Positions 11,509 through 23,900 of a stretch of 64,000 nt of DNA are shown piece by piece. The stretch lies in the NCBI GenBank assembly GCA_036023115.1, contig JAYKKT010000089.1, forward strand, positions 21,509,001 to 21,573,000, in the 5' to 3' direction. A program made the position numbers and the translations under genes. The DNA comes from Brasenia schreberi. Taxonomy: Eukaryota; Streptophyta; Magnoliopsida; Nymphaeales; Cabombaceae. The notes under the pieces were generated by a model, which was not told where the DNA came from, searched no databases, and saw only the letters and a list, made by a program, of their open reading frames with translations. Within the stretch, counting starts at the first letter, position 1. Every line of letters begins with the position of its first letter.

Positions 11509-14500
11509 CTACACATGATACTTGTTTAAGTATTGAATATTGATAGGATCTGCTAAATTCCTACCTTCTACATCGATCAACCAATACGAATTGTTCGTAG
11601 TGGTTGCTCGTACAACATAGGGTCCATCCCAGTTGGGGCGCCACTTGCCCAGGGGGTGTGGGCCACGATGATGGATGGTTTTTAAAACCAGATCCCCCAC
11701 TTCAAAGTGGCGAGGTCTCATGTGTTTGCTATAATGTCGGGCTATCCTTTGCCGGTATGCATGAGCATGATCCATGGCAAGGAGTCGCCTCTCATCTAGC
11801 AAATCTAGTTCGGCCATCCTAGCATGCTGAAGCGTCTCTAGGGGGAGGTCGAGTGCTATGGATGTATGGAATGAATGCAGTTGAGTATGAATGGGAAGAA
11901 TGGCGTTTGTGCCATAGACCAATTCGAATGGTGTGGCATTCGTGGGAGTCCAGATGGAAGTCCTATAAGCCCATAAGGCTTCATCCAGCTTCTCGTGCCA
12001 CGTCCTACCCTTCTCTAAGGTTTTCTCAATTATGCTAATGAGAGTCTTGTCTATGGCTTCGGCTTGGCCGTTGCCTTGAGGGTAGTAGGGCGAGGAGAAG
12101 TGGTGAGTTATGCCATACGTGTTGCACAACTTAACCATCCGCTCGTTCTTGAATGGGGTGCCATTATCATACACAAGGTCTTGTGGAACCCCAAATCGAG
12201 CCAAGATATTCCTCCGGATGAAAGCCACCACATGTTGCCCCATCACGTTGGTTAGGGAAATGGCCTCCACCCACTTGGAGAAATATTCCGTGGCTGCTAA
12301 AATAAAGCGATGCCCATTAGAGGCTTTTGGAAATATTGGGCCTACAATGTCAAACGCCCACATGGTAAATGGCCAGGGGCTGACCACGGAATGCAATGCA
12401 GATGAAGGGATATGAATGGCGTGCCCATGCACTTGACATGGATGACACTTCCTAACATGATCGTGGCAATCCCTTTTTAGGGTGGACCAAAAATAGCCCC
12501 CTCTAAGTATTTTCATTGCCATCATGTTGGCATTAACATGACCTCCACATTCTCCATCGTGGAACTCGTGCATCACTATCCTAGCCTCCTCTAGGTCGAT
12601 ACACCTAAGTAGAATGCTGGTAAAACCTTTTTTGTATAAGACCCCACCCAGAATGGTGTATCGGGTCGAAATCTTACGGATGAATGCCTTATCCTTGGAT
12701 GTGGCATCCTCGGCGAATCCCCCATTTTCTAAAAACTGTTTGATGTCATAAAACCAGGGTTTTTTAATAGACTCTGGGTTATTTTGGCAAATATCCAAGT
12801 CGTGTGTGGATGGGTGGGGCGCATGCCATATTTCTAAAGATCTGGTCCCTGAAATGGGATCGACCTTCAGGGCTGAACCCAAGGAGGAGAGGGCATCGGC
12901 GATGCCATTGTCCTCTCTTCCTACGTGTGTGAGTTTACACGATTGGAAGGACTGGACCAATCGAGTGGCCAACTCGTGATATGGAAGTAGTTTCTCATTA
13001 CGTACTTGCCAAATTTTTAAAACCTGGTTTATGACAAGGAGTGAATCTCCATAGACCTCGATGCATGATGCCCCTAGAGTTTTCGAAATTCTTAAGCCTT
13101 GTATGAGTGCTTCATACTCAGCTACGTTGTTGGAACATTCGAAATCTAAGCGGACTGCTATGGGAATCTCGCCCTTTTCAGGGGAGATTAGGATGACCCC
13201 AGCACCAGCCCCTCGTTGGTTTCATGCCCCATCGAAGTGCATCTTCCACACTTGGTTTTCGAAAGAATTTGCCAAAATGTGGTTTTGAAAATGGTTTTGC
13301 AATATGCCTTCAACAGGCATTTCAACAAGAGTGGGATATGCGTCCTCTAAGGGGAACTCAACCACGTAATCTGCTAGGGCTTGCCCCTTAATGGAGATCT
13401 GGTGATGGTATTTCAGATCATACTCCATTAGAAGGAGTTGCCATTTGCCCAATCTACCCGTGAGAATGGGTTTTTCGAACAAGTGCTTGATTGGATCAAG
13501 CTTGGACACTATCCAAATCTCACCATCTAGGAAATAGTGTCTGAATTTCTGGCAGGCCCAGACTAGGGCCAAGCACGTCTTCTCCATGGCTTGATAATTT
13601 CGTTCATAAGCCAAGAGAGTTTTCGAAATATAGTAGATGGCATACTCCTTATGGGTGTCATCCTCGTATTAAGCCAACAGGGCTCCTAAAGCATTCGCAT
13701 GCACGGAGATGTATAGTAAAAGCGGTTTTCCTTGCTTTGGAGGGTTCAAAACGGGGGGATTAACCAAGTATGCCTTCAGTCTCTCGAATGACTTCTGGCA
13801 TTCGTCATCCCATAAGAATTTTGTGCCCTTCCTCAACAGTTTGTTGAAGGGTTCGCATCTAGTGGCCAGATTCGATATGAATCGGCGAACGGATTGTAAA
13901 CGACCCTGGAGGCTACGGATTTGGGTGAGATTGGAGGGTGGAGCCATGTCTATGATGGCTCGACACTTAGAGGGGTCGACTTCTATTCCCCTTTGGCTCA
14001 CCATAAAGCTCAGAAGCTTCCCTGATTCTACCCCGAACACACATTTTTGAGGGTTTAGCTTTACTTTGTAAAGCCTAAGCCTTTCAAAAATCTTTTGTAA
14101 ACATTTGATATGGGTGCATCGGGTTTTGGACTTCGCCAAGAGATCATCTACATACACTTCTACAAGCTCATGAATTTGATCATGGAAGATCGTGGTCATG
14201 GCTCGTTGGTATGTTGCGCCGGCATTTTTCAAATCAAAGGGCATGACTGTATAGCAGTACGTGCCCCATGGGGTTGTGAAGGCGGTCTTACCCTGATCTC
14301 ATGGACTTAGTTTGATTTGATTATAGCCTGAATAGCCATCCATAAATGAAAACATTTCATGATTTGCAGTACTATCGACTATCAAATCTATGTTTGGTAA
14401 AGGATAATTATCCTTTGGAGTGGCTTTATTCAGGTTTCTGAAATCGATGCATATTCGAATTTTCCCATTGGCTTTTCGAACTACAACGATATTTGACAAC

Positions 14501-15195
14501 CAATCAGAATACGCAATGGGTTTTATAAATCCGGCTTTTAGCAGATCTTCTAAACCCTCTTTGACTTGCGTGTGTACATTCGGGTGTATTTTCCTAAGCT
14601 TCTGCTTTATGGGTTTTACACCTGCATCTAAGGGAAGACGATGTTCGACAATGCTCGGATCTATGCCCGACATGTCTTCATACGTCCATGCAAACACATC
14701 TAAATGGGTTCGTAGAAATGCAATGAATGCTAACCTTTCAGTTTCATGCAAGCATGCGCCTATTTTGATGGTTTTGGGATTGGAATCATCCCCTAGGTTC
14801 ACCTCTATGAAATCTCCTCCTACTGATTGGGAAGGTTTTTCAAAATCGAGAATCTTATGAAATTCTGGGAGCTCAGAAGTGGGATCTTCCTCAAGGGGAT
14901 CCACTTCTGGGCTTTGATCATTCTCGTGGGCTATAGACCCGAGGGAATTTGATGCGTGGTTTTCAAAATGACCTGGTTTTGTACTTGGATTTTCAAGTGA
15001 TTTCGAAAATTTTGGTCTGGCTATGTAGACGACGTTTCTTTCGAAATCCTTTTCTTTTGCCAAAGTCCTACCAGGAGCAGCTATGTACAAAATCTTTTTG
15101 GTATTTTCCAAATTTTCGATTTTTTTGGGTTTTTGTAAAACAAGAACCTTGGGAACTATACAAAGCACTCTATTTTTGAGTTTTTGTTTTTCCAT
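11509..15195 (-). pseudogene. pol of element IV: RT - RNase H - integrase, three nonsense codons
   Basis: Copies element RNA into DNA and inserts it. A single frame of 1229 codons with no indel, exactly the length of the element I pol. It has an N-terminal linker, then RT with YVDD at 14143-14154; a first RNase H whose usual catalytic Asp is replaced (YISVHANALGALLA), as expected of Tat elements; a second RNase H (FDGA, AEYEAL, GDSLLV); and integrase with HHCC zinc finger, DDE and WDGPYVV near the end. Three stops: TGA at codon 299 (14299-14301), TAA at codon 509 (13669-13671) and TGA at codon 658 (13222-13224), each explained by one C-to-T change from CGA or CAA. The codon-509 stop is identical in element I. 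Otherwise well preserved, so a fairly young copy. Confidence 0.9.
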
Positions 15196-15308
15196 TGTTT
15201 TTGGTTTTTCTTGTTTTTCGATTTTTTTGATTTTAAGCTTTTCAAATGTTTTTGTATTTTTAGAAAAAGGGATCTTCCGTCATACCTACAAAGGGAAAAC
15301 ACTACGGG
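15196..15308 (-). other. gag-pro/pol spacer of element IV
   Basis: A/T-rich 113-bp spacer between the gag-pro stop (15309-15311) and the pol ATG. It contains the minus-strand 'ttttccctttgtaggtatga', conserved in elements I and V, which resembles a plant splice acceptor. Confidence 0.6.
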
Positions 15309-15679
15309 TTAGACTCGGAATAGGAAATCTAAACCGTAGGTCTCTTCTAAGTTAGGTTCCGGGGCACCCTTGACCCAAGTGGTCACAAGGGGTGGCTCAG
15401 GCGGTATTCGGGGGGTATAGCCGATCCCATATCGGCTTGGATTGGCCCTAGGAAGGATGGGCTCTAGGAGACCCTGGTTCTATGCCCCTAGACTCTTGTA
15501 GGGCTTGTAGCCCATGTTCAACAACATGTTCCACGACTTTTTGTTTTTTGAAAAAGTTTGATACAAGTCATGGTCCTGGAACATGCTATCGTCCATATTG
15601 TGCTCATATGGCCTCTTGTCCAGGGGCTTTGGAAATAGGGAACGCTTGGGTTTTCCTAGAAGGGTTAGAATCGGGAGGG
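15309..15679 (-). pseudogene. C-terminal end of gag-pro, element IV
   Basis: Encodes the conserved tail after the protease (LLGKPKRSLFPKPLDKRPYE, NKKSWNMLLNMGYKPYKSLG, RANPSRYGIGY, ending LDFLFRV or similar). One in-frame TAG follows KSLGA where element I has Gln. The upstream gag and protease of IV are missing: at 15680 a plus-strand LTR begins, so this is an insertion junction. Confidence 0.8.
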
Positions 15680-16776
15680 TGTAAACACCCCGAAATCCCA
15701 CGAATTTCTCAAATTCATCTGGTTTTGTAAAAGCAGCCCCAAAGGGCCATTTTGAGTCTGGAAAACCAGGAGCCTTCTAGACAACACTGTACATATGTTT
15801 TAAACTCTATATTTCAAAAACATACAATATGGCTTTTAAAACCTTTGTAAAACATGTTTTGGAACCCCGAAGTAGCTTGGCCTAATCCAGACAGGACCAA
15901 GAGAGCTAAGGAGAGCCCGGAACCGGAGCACATGTCAAGCCCGACACAACAACTCTTGTATCAAATTCACACCCCCAGGATCTCGAACGTCCAAGACCCT
16001 GTTATCATCAAAACCTTGTTTGAAGTCATCTCCGGAAGGCGAAAACAGAGGCGGATGATCATGTTGGCGAAGACCCAACGCAGACGGAGCACTGATGCTG
16101 TCAGGCCCCGCACAAACCGTTCATTTCGAATACAACTCGAAGGAGTCAGAGTTCAGTTCAGATTGGATCTGGACCATATATATCCAGATCCCAATCCAAA
16201 CCCATGTATGGACTTGGATTTGGATTTGGATTCAAAAATCCAATCCAATATCCATATCCATGGCCCACATCACCTTCTCATAAATGGAGGTGGGGCCCAC
16301 TTGAAATTCACGTGGGATTATGGGCATGAGAGAGAGTGGGGGGTGGATAAGATCAAGTGTGGTTGTAATTAAGCTTGACTTGTGTGTCAAGTTTGGGGTT
16401 AATCATGTGGGTTAGCCTAATTGAGTGGGTTTAAGCTTGTAATTAGCCAAAACCTAACCTAGGGCTGCACCAACATGATGTGGTTAAAGTCTATGGGCCA
16501 TGAAAAGGGAGCTCCTTCACCTAAACCTAACCCAAAATACCTAATCCTAGCCTTCCACCCTAATCCGCCCCTAATATGAACTTAATCACCTAACCTACTT
16601 CCCTAATCCCAGCCTAATCCCAACCTAATCACCCAACCCACTTCCCTAATCCTTCCCTAAACCTAGGTTAAATTCCCTAAACCTAGCCTAATCCTAGCCT
16701 AATCACCTAACCTAGCTCACTAAACCTCACCCTAGAACCCACCCACCTAACCAAACCCTAAACCCTTAAACCACCC
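15680..16776 (+). repeat. LTR fragment (type A), U3 portion, inserted in element IV
   Basis: Starts TGTAAACACCCCGAAATCC at 15680 with GAGGG as the flanking five bases, and runs colinear with type-A U3: GGAT-rich block 16060-16300, then CCTAA-rich block 16440-16776 including the telo-box-like AAACCCTAAACCC (16753-16765). It is cut at 16777 by the LTR of element III. Its remaining part is not found at the right edge of III, so it was lost or lies elsewhere. Confidence 0.8.
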
Positions 16777-19377
16777 TGTAAACACCCCGAAATCCCACGA
16801 ATTTCTTAAACAAACCTGGTTTTGTACAAGCAGCCCCAAAGGGCCATTTTGAGTCTCGAAACCCAGGAGCCTCCCAGACAACCCTGTATATATGTTTTAA
16901 ACTTCATATTTCAAAAATATATAATATGTCTTTTGAAAACCTTTTAAAACACGTTTTGAAACCCCAAAGCAGCTTGGCCTAATCAAGACAGGACCAGCGA
17001 AGTCAAAGAGAGCCCGGAACCGGAGCACATGTCGAGCCCGACACATCAACTCTCGTATCAAATCCATACCCCCAGGATCTCAAACGTCCAAGACCCTGTT
17101 ATTATCAAAATGTCATTTGAAGTCATCTCCGGAAGGCAGAAACGGAGGCGGACGATCATGTTGGCGAAGACCCAACGCAGACGTAGTGCTGATGCTGTCA
17201 GACCCCACACAAATCGTCCGTTTCGAACACAGCTCGAAGGAGTCAGAGTTCAGTTTGGATCGGATCTGGACCATATATATCCAGATCCCAATCCAAACCC
17301 ATATGTGGACTTGGATTTGGATTTGGATCCAGAGATCCAATCCAATATCCATATCCATGGCCCACATCACCTTCTCATAAATGGAGGTGGGGCCCACTTG
17401 AATTTCACGTGGGATCATGGGCATGAGAGAGAGTGGGGGTGGATAAGATTAAGTGTGTTGTAATTAAGCTTGACTTGTGTGTCAAGTTTGGGGTTAATCA
17501 TGTGGGTTAGCCTAGTTAAGTGGGTTTAAGCTTGTAATTAGCCAAAACCTAACCTAGGGCTGCACCAACATGATGTGGTTGAGGTCCATGGGTCATGCAA
17601 AGGGAGCTCCTTCACCTAAACCTAACCCAAAACACCTAATCCTAGCCTTCCACCCTAATCCACCCCTAATCTGAGCCTAATCACCTAACCCACTTCCCTA
17701 ATACCGGCCTAATCCCAACCTAATCACCTAACCCACTTCCCTAATCCTTCCCTAAACCTAGGTTAATTTCCCTAAAGCTAGCCTAATCCTAGCCTAATCA
17801 CCTAACCTAGCTCACTAAACCTCACCCTAGAACCAACCCACCTAACTAAACCCTAAACCACTAAACCACCCCATCTAAACCTAGCACACCATATCCCCCC
17901 AAAACCATTAAAACAAAATATCTAGCCCTACCCTAATACCAGCCCACCATATCACCTTACCACCCTCCCTAGACCACCTAACCACTACCCCAAAACCACC
18001 CCCACCGCCCTTCACAAAGGCTATAAAACCCCCCCCCTAGTGGGCGGGTTTTCAAGCCTTGGACCCCACTTCCAGCCCAGCCGAACCCAGCCGCCTGCAC
18101 CACTTCCAGCCGGACCTTCCACCAGCCACCACCTCGCTCCACCTGCTCCACCACGCCCCAGCCGACCAACCATCCGTCGCCACCCTCTTCATCCGGCCGA
18201 ACCTGCCCCATCCACCATCACACCCGGCTTCTCCTCAGCCACCCGCTGCCTCCCATCACTTGGTTAGTACCCCATACCCTACTTCACCTCTTCTCCACTT
18301 CCCCTCCACTCTTAACCATCCACCCTACCACCACCTTACCCTAACACCAGCCACCTGCCCACCACTCCCATTCGGCCAAGCCTCAACCGACCTAACTACC
18401 CGCCACTACCTAACCACCCTAGCTACACCCGGCCACCCTATCCGACTCCCTAAGACCTGCCCATATCACTCCCTTACACCCACTACCACCTAGTCCCATC
18501 ACCTAGCTAGCTTCCTTCCCATACTCCACCCATAGCCACTCTAGCAGCCCGCCACCACCAAGTCCCCTTAGTCGGCCACTCCAACCGACTACCGCCTGCC
18601 CCTTTGGTCAGCCACCCACCAGCCATATCCATCCCCTAGGTACTCCCTTAGCCTCCCTTAGTGCCACATTCCCTAGGCACCCCATCCTTGGCATCCGGCA
18701 CCCCATCCGTAGCACCCGGCCACCTTCAAGGCGCCTCTCCCGCGCCCCATTTGCAGCCGGCCAGCACCTCTTGTCGTTCACCCTCGTGGAGCTCCCTTTT
18801 GTAGCCCAAGGCGAAGGTCAAGCCCACGCTCAAGCAAGGCCTCTACGGACCAGCTACTAGTAAGTGCCTAACTCGGTCTTTAGTTGTATACTTGCTTGAG
18901 ATTCAATTCGATACGGGGTTGTAATAATGGAGCATAGTCTCCCCCCGCTTGTAATAACGTGGCTTGACAAACCCACACACGTGCACTCTCTTAGTTGTGC
19001 ACGATTTTGAACACACACGGGCCTAATCAGCCCCTAATACATAAGTATATACATATACTTTCATTTTTGTAGGGTTTTGCTTAAGTTGGGTGTGTTCTCT
19101 TTCAATTCAAGCACTCTCACACACATTGAGCCTTCGCTCTTATTTGAAAGACCCAAGTAAGGGCCGACCTATACTATTTGGGTTTCATATACTAGTTGCG
19201 ACGACAAGAGCTCACTTGCTCACAGTCGCCACGATTAGAAGTCAATGTTAAATATATCTTCGCTAGCTTAGGTAAGCTAGCTGGCACGCCCTGTTTGCAT
19301 AAGTAGGCCTTAGACACATGAGAGGATCCGCTCCGAGCCCTCAAAAGGTGAGAAGTAGGGATTTTCGCGCGTCTACA
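16777..19377 (+). repeat. 5' LTR of element III (type A)
   Basis: Plus-strand LTR of 2601 bp, from TGTAAACACCCCGAAATCC to ATTTTCGCGCGTCTACA, directly before a PBS. It is shorter than its relatives because most of the 108-bp tandem repeats and the adjoining block are missing: one unit is left, and at about 19185 the sequence jumps to the segment before the U5 palindrome. It contains a telo-box-like CTAAACCCTAAACC (about 17849), TATA 18022-18028, an ATG-free leader (18029-18926) and a donor-like site at 18860. Very similar, in opposite orientation, to the LTR at 20926-24323. Confidence 0.85.
18022..18028 (+). promoter_or_regulatory. TATA box, LTR of element III
   Basis: TATAAAA within CTATAAAACCCCCCCCCTAG. 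The perfect TATA is followed by a nine-base C run and GGGCGGGTTTTC, the arrangement shared by all type-A LTRs. Transcription start is expected near 18055. Confidence 0.65.
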
Positions 19378-19494
19378 GAGATTGGCACGCCCGGTGGGAC
19401 GTGAGCCTTTCAAAAATCGAGTTTGTAAGTAGAAGTCTTGCAAAAATTTTGTAAAAAGGTGTCATTTTAACTTGTTTTCTTTGCTTGTACTTAG
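18860..19494 (+). other. Putative leader intron, element III
   Basis: Donor-like ACTA|GTAAGTG at 18860 and acceptor-like pyrimidine-rich CTTTGCTTGTACTTAG ending at 19494. Splicing would remove the R/U5 repeats and PBS and leave the gag ATG (19520) as the first AUG. This is inference from sequence only. Confidence 0.35.
19383..19400 (+). other. Primer-binding site, element III
   Basis: TGGCACGCCCGGTGGGAC, five bases after the LTR end, identical to the sites at 42299 and 59045. Confidence 0.8.
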
Positions 19495-19519
19495 GATATT
19501 TTGAAAAAGCTTGAAAAGC

Positions 19520-20925
19520 ATGTCAAAATCCAATCCAAGTGAAGTGTCGAGCCAAGGCTCATGCGCATCAAGTTCTCACTCTAGGAGGATTTTCAAAAAC
19601 AAAATAAAACTAGATGAAATCGAGGACTTGAGAAGGGAGTTTGAGGCCAAAATCGATGCTCTCAGCCAAGAGGCTGAAGTAGGCGATTCATGTTCATCGA
19701 ACGGTGAACAAAGGCCTAAAAAGAAATCTGAAAAACCTCGCAAGCAAAAAGAGGCCTCCGTAATGAAAGGCAACCAATACCACGAGTCCTTCACACAAAA
19801 GGACCGTAAAGCCTTACAGCAGTTGCTAAAAGGGTAAAATAAAGAGAAAAGAAGCTACGCCCTGTCTGATTTCCTTCCTATGGATTACGAAACAGACAGT
19901 GACGATGAAATACCGAACTTCCATCGGTATGATGGCATGGGAGACCCTAGGTCTCACAGCTTTTCTCGCATCGAGCCCATAAGAAGAAAAAGGACTCGAT
20001 GAAATGGGTGTATTGGTTCCCTTTATCCCTTAAAGGCACAGCTGCCAAATGGCTGGCTTCCTACGACTTAAGCCAGTTCGCTACTTTTGAAGAGTTAGCG
20101 AACTGCTTCATGCAAAGATTTGCACACAACGTAGAAGTCACGCCCACTCTGAATACCTTAAGGGATACAAAGCAAGGCATGAACGAAGACGTACATGCCT
20201 TCATTATAAGATGGAGGTCGCTTTTGGTCCAAGTGCGAGAGCCCATATCCAAAGGATGCGCAGTAATGCTCATCCTGGATAATTTTAAAAGCGAGTTAAA
20301 AACCCTTCTCTCGCTCCATGAGATTTCAACTTTCCATAAGTTGATCAAAAAGGCCTCCCTTTTCGAAACCAACTTGCGAAAAGGGACATACGATCACTTG
20401 TGGAAAGGAAGTGCCGTTCCGAAAGCCCGTTTGGAAAAGCCCATCGCATATGGGCTGCCCACGACGGACAAAGGGGCAAAGCCCCATAAAATCGCCAATG
20501 TCCGGGTAGATCTAGGCATGGCGGGCACTTCCAAAAATTTTTAAAAATTAGAAAATAAGAGGGAACGCAATTTTCAAAAACCGGTTGAAAAACGGGAGTA
20601 TACTCCGCTAGGGCAACCTGTGTCGGAGGTCCTAGACCTCTTACTTGCCCAGGGCATGATAGAACTCCCTGAAATCCCCGAAGGAGTCACTTCCAAAGGG
20701 GGGTATTTAAATCGATTTTGTAAGTATCATCGGCTCAAAGGCCATGATACCAAACGCTGCTTCTCCCTCTTAAATAAAATTGAGAACTTGATAGCAGAAG
20801 GTCGGCTCTAGGTCACTGCGGAACCTGAGCCACCTCAAGCTATCTTCAAGGAACCCTTTCCCAAACACGCCAGTGGCAGTGGGAAAGGAAAGGAGGTATG
20901 TACCCTCACCATTTCCAAACACGCC
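19520..20925 (+). pseudogene. gag of element III, truncated and broken
   Basis: Gag of the same subfamily as element I, from the ATG at 19520. It shows the N-terminal basic/Ser region, the capsid-like block (FPLSLKGTAAKWLASYDLSQ, REPISKGCAVMLILDNFKSE) and knuckle CKYHRLKGHDTKRC near 20720-20760. Breaks: TAA 19835-19837; a 4-bp loss at about 19955 relative to element I that shifts the frame; TAA 20542-20544 (identical in I); TAG 20809-20811 (shared with V). It ends in KGKEVCTLTISK at about 20920, where the sequence switches abruptly to a minus-strand LTR; a repeated CCAAACACGCCA marks the joint. The C-terminal gag, protease and all of pol are missing. Confidence 0.85.
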
Positions 20926-23900
20926 ACGTGAGCAAGTGAGCTCTTGTCGTCGCAGACCTTCTTACACTGATGCGCAAGGGTCAGTCTGTACGCTTTGCAA
21001 AAAATCGAGTTTTGGAAGAGAAAGTCTACGAAGCGGTTCAAGGTGTCTAATTCGGGTCTTTTAGATGCGATTGCATGTTTTAGATCACGTGGATTTGCAC
21101 GTGCCTAAGTCTTTTCTTTTATCCCTTTTCGGGCCACCTAGTTTGTGTGTTATGAACACTCCACTGCATGGGCGAATTCGAGCGGGGCTTGCTTTGATGC
21201 AATATGCGTCCTACCTCGTGGTATGGCGTAGATCCAATGCAAACTCACGCTACTCCAAAGGGAAAACCCGAATGTAAAGACAATACTGAAGGGAAATAAC
21301 CGAAGGGAAATGACTTGTAAAGTAAGTGCCGAAGGGAGATATGTATATAGAGTATGTATATGAGCCCTTACTCGGGTCTTGCAAATAAGAGCGAAGGCTC
21401 AATGTGGGTGCATGCTTGAATTGAAAGACTTACACACATGACATGAAATTAAACCCAAATATAAATTGCAGTATGGCCTTAACTAAGGTCTTGGGAATAA
21501 GAGCGAAAGCTCAATGTGTGTGAGTGCTTGAATTGAAGTACTACGCACACGACATGAAATTAAACCCAAATATAAATTGCAGTATGGCCTTGACTAAGGT
21601 CTTGGGAGTAAGAGCGAAAGCTCAATGTGTGTGAGTGCTTGAATTGAAGTACTACGCACATGACATGAAATTAAACCCAAATATAACTGCAATAAGGCCT
21701 TTACTAAGGTCTTGGGAGTAAGAGCGAAGGCTCAATGTGTGTGAGAGTGCTTGAATTGAAAGACTTACCCACACGACATGAAATGAAACCCAAATAGTAT
21801 AGGTCGGCCCTTACTTGGGTCTTTCAAATAAGAGCGAAAGCTCAATGTGTGTGAGTGCTTGAATTGAAAGACTTACACACACGACATGAAATAAAACCCA
21901 AATAGTATAGGTCGGCCCTTACTTGGGTCTTTCAAATAAGAGCGAAAGCTCAATGTGTGTGAGTGCTTGAATTGAAAGACAACGCACCCAACTTAAGCAA
22001 AAACCCTACAAAAATGAAAGTATATGTATATACTTATGTATTAGGGGCTGATTAGGCCCGTGTGTGTTCAAAATCGTGCACAACTAAGAGAATGCACGTG
22101 TGTGGGTGTGCCAAGCCACGTTATTACAAGCGGGGGGAGACTATGCTCCGTTATTACAACCCCGTATCGAATTGAATCTCAAGCAAGTATACAACTAAAG
22201 ACTGAGTTAGGCACTTACTAGTAGCTGGTCCGTAGATGCCTTGCTTGAGCGTGGGCTTGACCTTCGCCTTGGCCTGCAAAAGGGAGCTCCTCGAGGGTGA
22301 ATGGCAAGAGGTGCTGGCCGACTGCAAATGGGGCGCGGGAGAGGCGCCTTGAAGGTGGCTGGATGCTAGGGATGGGGTGCTGGATGCTAAGGATGGGGTG
22401 CCGGATGCCAAGGATGGGGTGCCTAGGGAATGTGGCACTAAGGGAGGCTAAGGGAGTACCTAGGGGACGGATATGGCTGGCGGGTGGTTGACCGAAGGGG
22501 CTGGTGGTAGTCGGTTGGAGTGGCCGACTAAGGGGACTTGGTGGTGGCGGGCTGCTAGAGTGGCTATGGGTGGAGTATGGGAAGGAAGCTAGCTAGGTGA
22601 TGGGGCTAGGTGGTAGTGGGTGTAGTGGGTGTAAGGGAGTGATATGGGCAGGTCTTAGGGAGTCGGATAGGGTGGTCGGGTGTAGCTAGGGTGGTTAGGT
22701 AGTGGCGGGTAGTTAGGTCGGTTGAGGCTTGGCCGAATGGGAGTGGTGGCGGTAGGTGGCTGGTGTTAGGGTAAGGTGGTGGTAGGGTGGATGGTTAAGA
22801 GTGGAGGGGAAGTGGAGAAGAGGTGAAGTAGGGTATGGGGTACTAACCAAGTGATGGAGGCGGCGGGTGGCTGAGGAGAAGCCGGGTGTGATGGTGGATG
22901 GGGCAGGTTCGGCCGGATGAAGAGGGTGGCGACGGATGGTTGGTCGGCTGGGGCGTGGTGGAGCAGGTGGAGCGAGGTGGTGGCTGGTGGAAGGTCCGGC
23001 TGGAAGTGGTGCAGGCGGCTGGGTTCGGCTGGGCTGGGAAGTGGGGTCCAAGGCTTGAAAAACCCGCCCACTAGGGGGGGGGGGTTTATAGCCTTTGTGA
23101 AGGGCGGTGGGGGTGGTTTTGGGGTAGTGGTTAGGTGGTCTAGGGAGGGTGGTAAGGTGATATGGTGGGCTGGTATTAGGGTAGGGCCAGATATTTTGTT
23201 TTAATGGTTTTGGGGGATATGGTGTGCTAGGTTTAGATGGGGTGGTTTAGTGGTTTAGGGTTTAGTTAGGTGGGTTGGTTCTAGGGTGAGGTTTAGTGAG
23301 CTAGGTTAGGTGATTAGGCTATGTTTAGGGAAATTAACCTAGGTTTAGGGAAGGATTAGGGAAGTGGGTTAGGTGATTAGGTTGGGATTAGGCCGGGATT
23401 AGGGAAGTGGGTTAGGTGATTAGGCTCATATTAGGGGTGGATTAGGGTGGAAGGCTAGGATTAGGTGTTTTGGGTTAGGTTTAGGTGAAGGAGCTCCCTT
23501 TGCATGACCCATGGACCTCAACCACATCATGTTGGTGCAGCCCTAGGTTAGGTTTTGGCTAATTACAAGCTTAAACCCACTTAACTAGGCTAACCCACAT
23601 GATTAACCCCAAACTTGACACACAAGTCAAGCTTAATTTCAACACACTTGATCTTATCCACCCCCACTCTCTCTCATGCCCATGATCCCACGTGAAATTC
23701 AAGTGGGCCCCACCTCCATTTATGAGAAGGTGATGTGGGCCATGGATATGGATATTGGATTGGATCTCTGGATCCAAATCCAAATCCAAGTCCACATATG
23801 GGTTTGGATTGGGATCTGGATATATATGGTCCAGATCCGATCCAAACTGAACTATGACTCCTTCGAGCTGTGTTCGAAACGGACGATTTGTGCGGGGTCT

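Noticed and set aside
12064..12415. Open frames on the strand opposite to pol (also at 32482-32833, 48021-48620, 13709-14050)
   Set aside because: Shadows of the integrase and RT coding frame in the other strand; they have no independent support.
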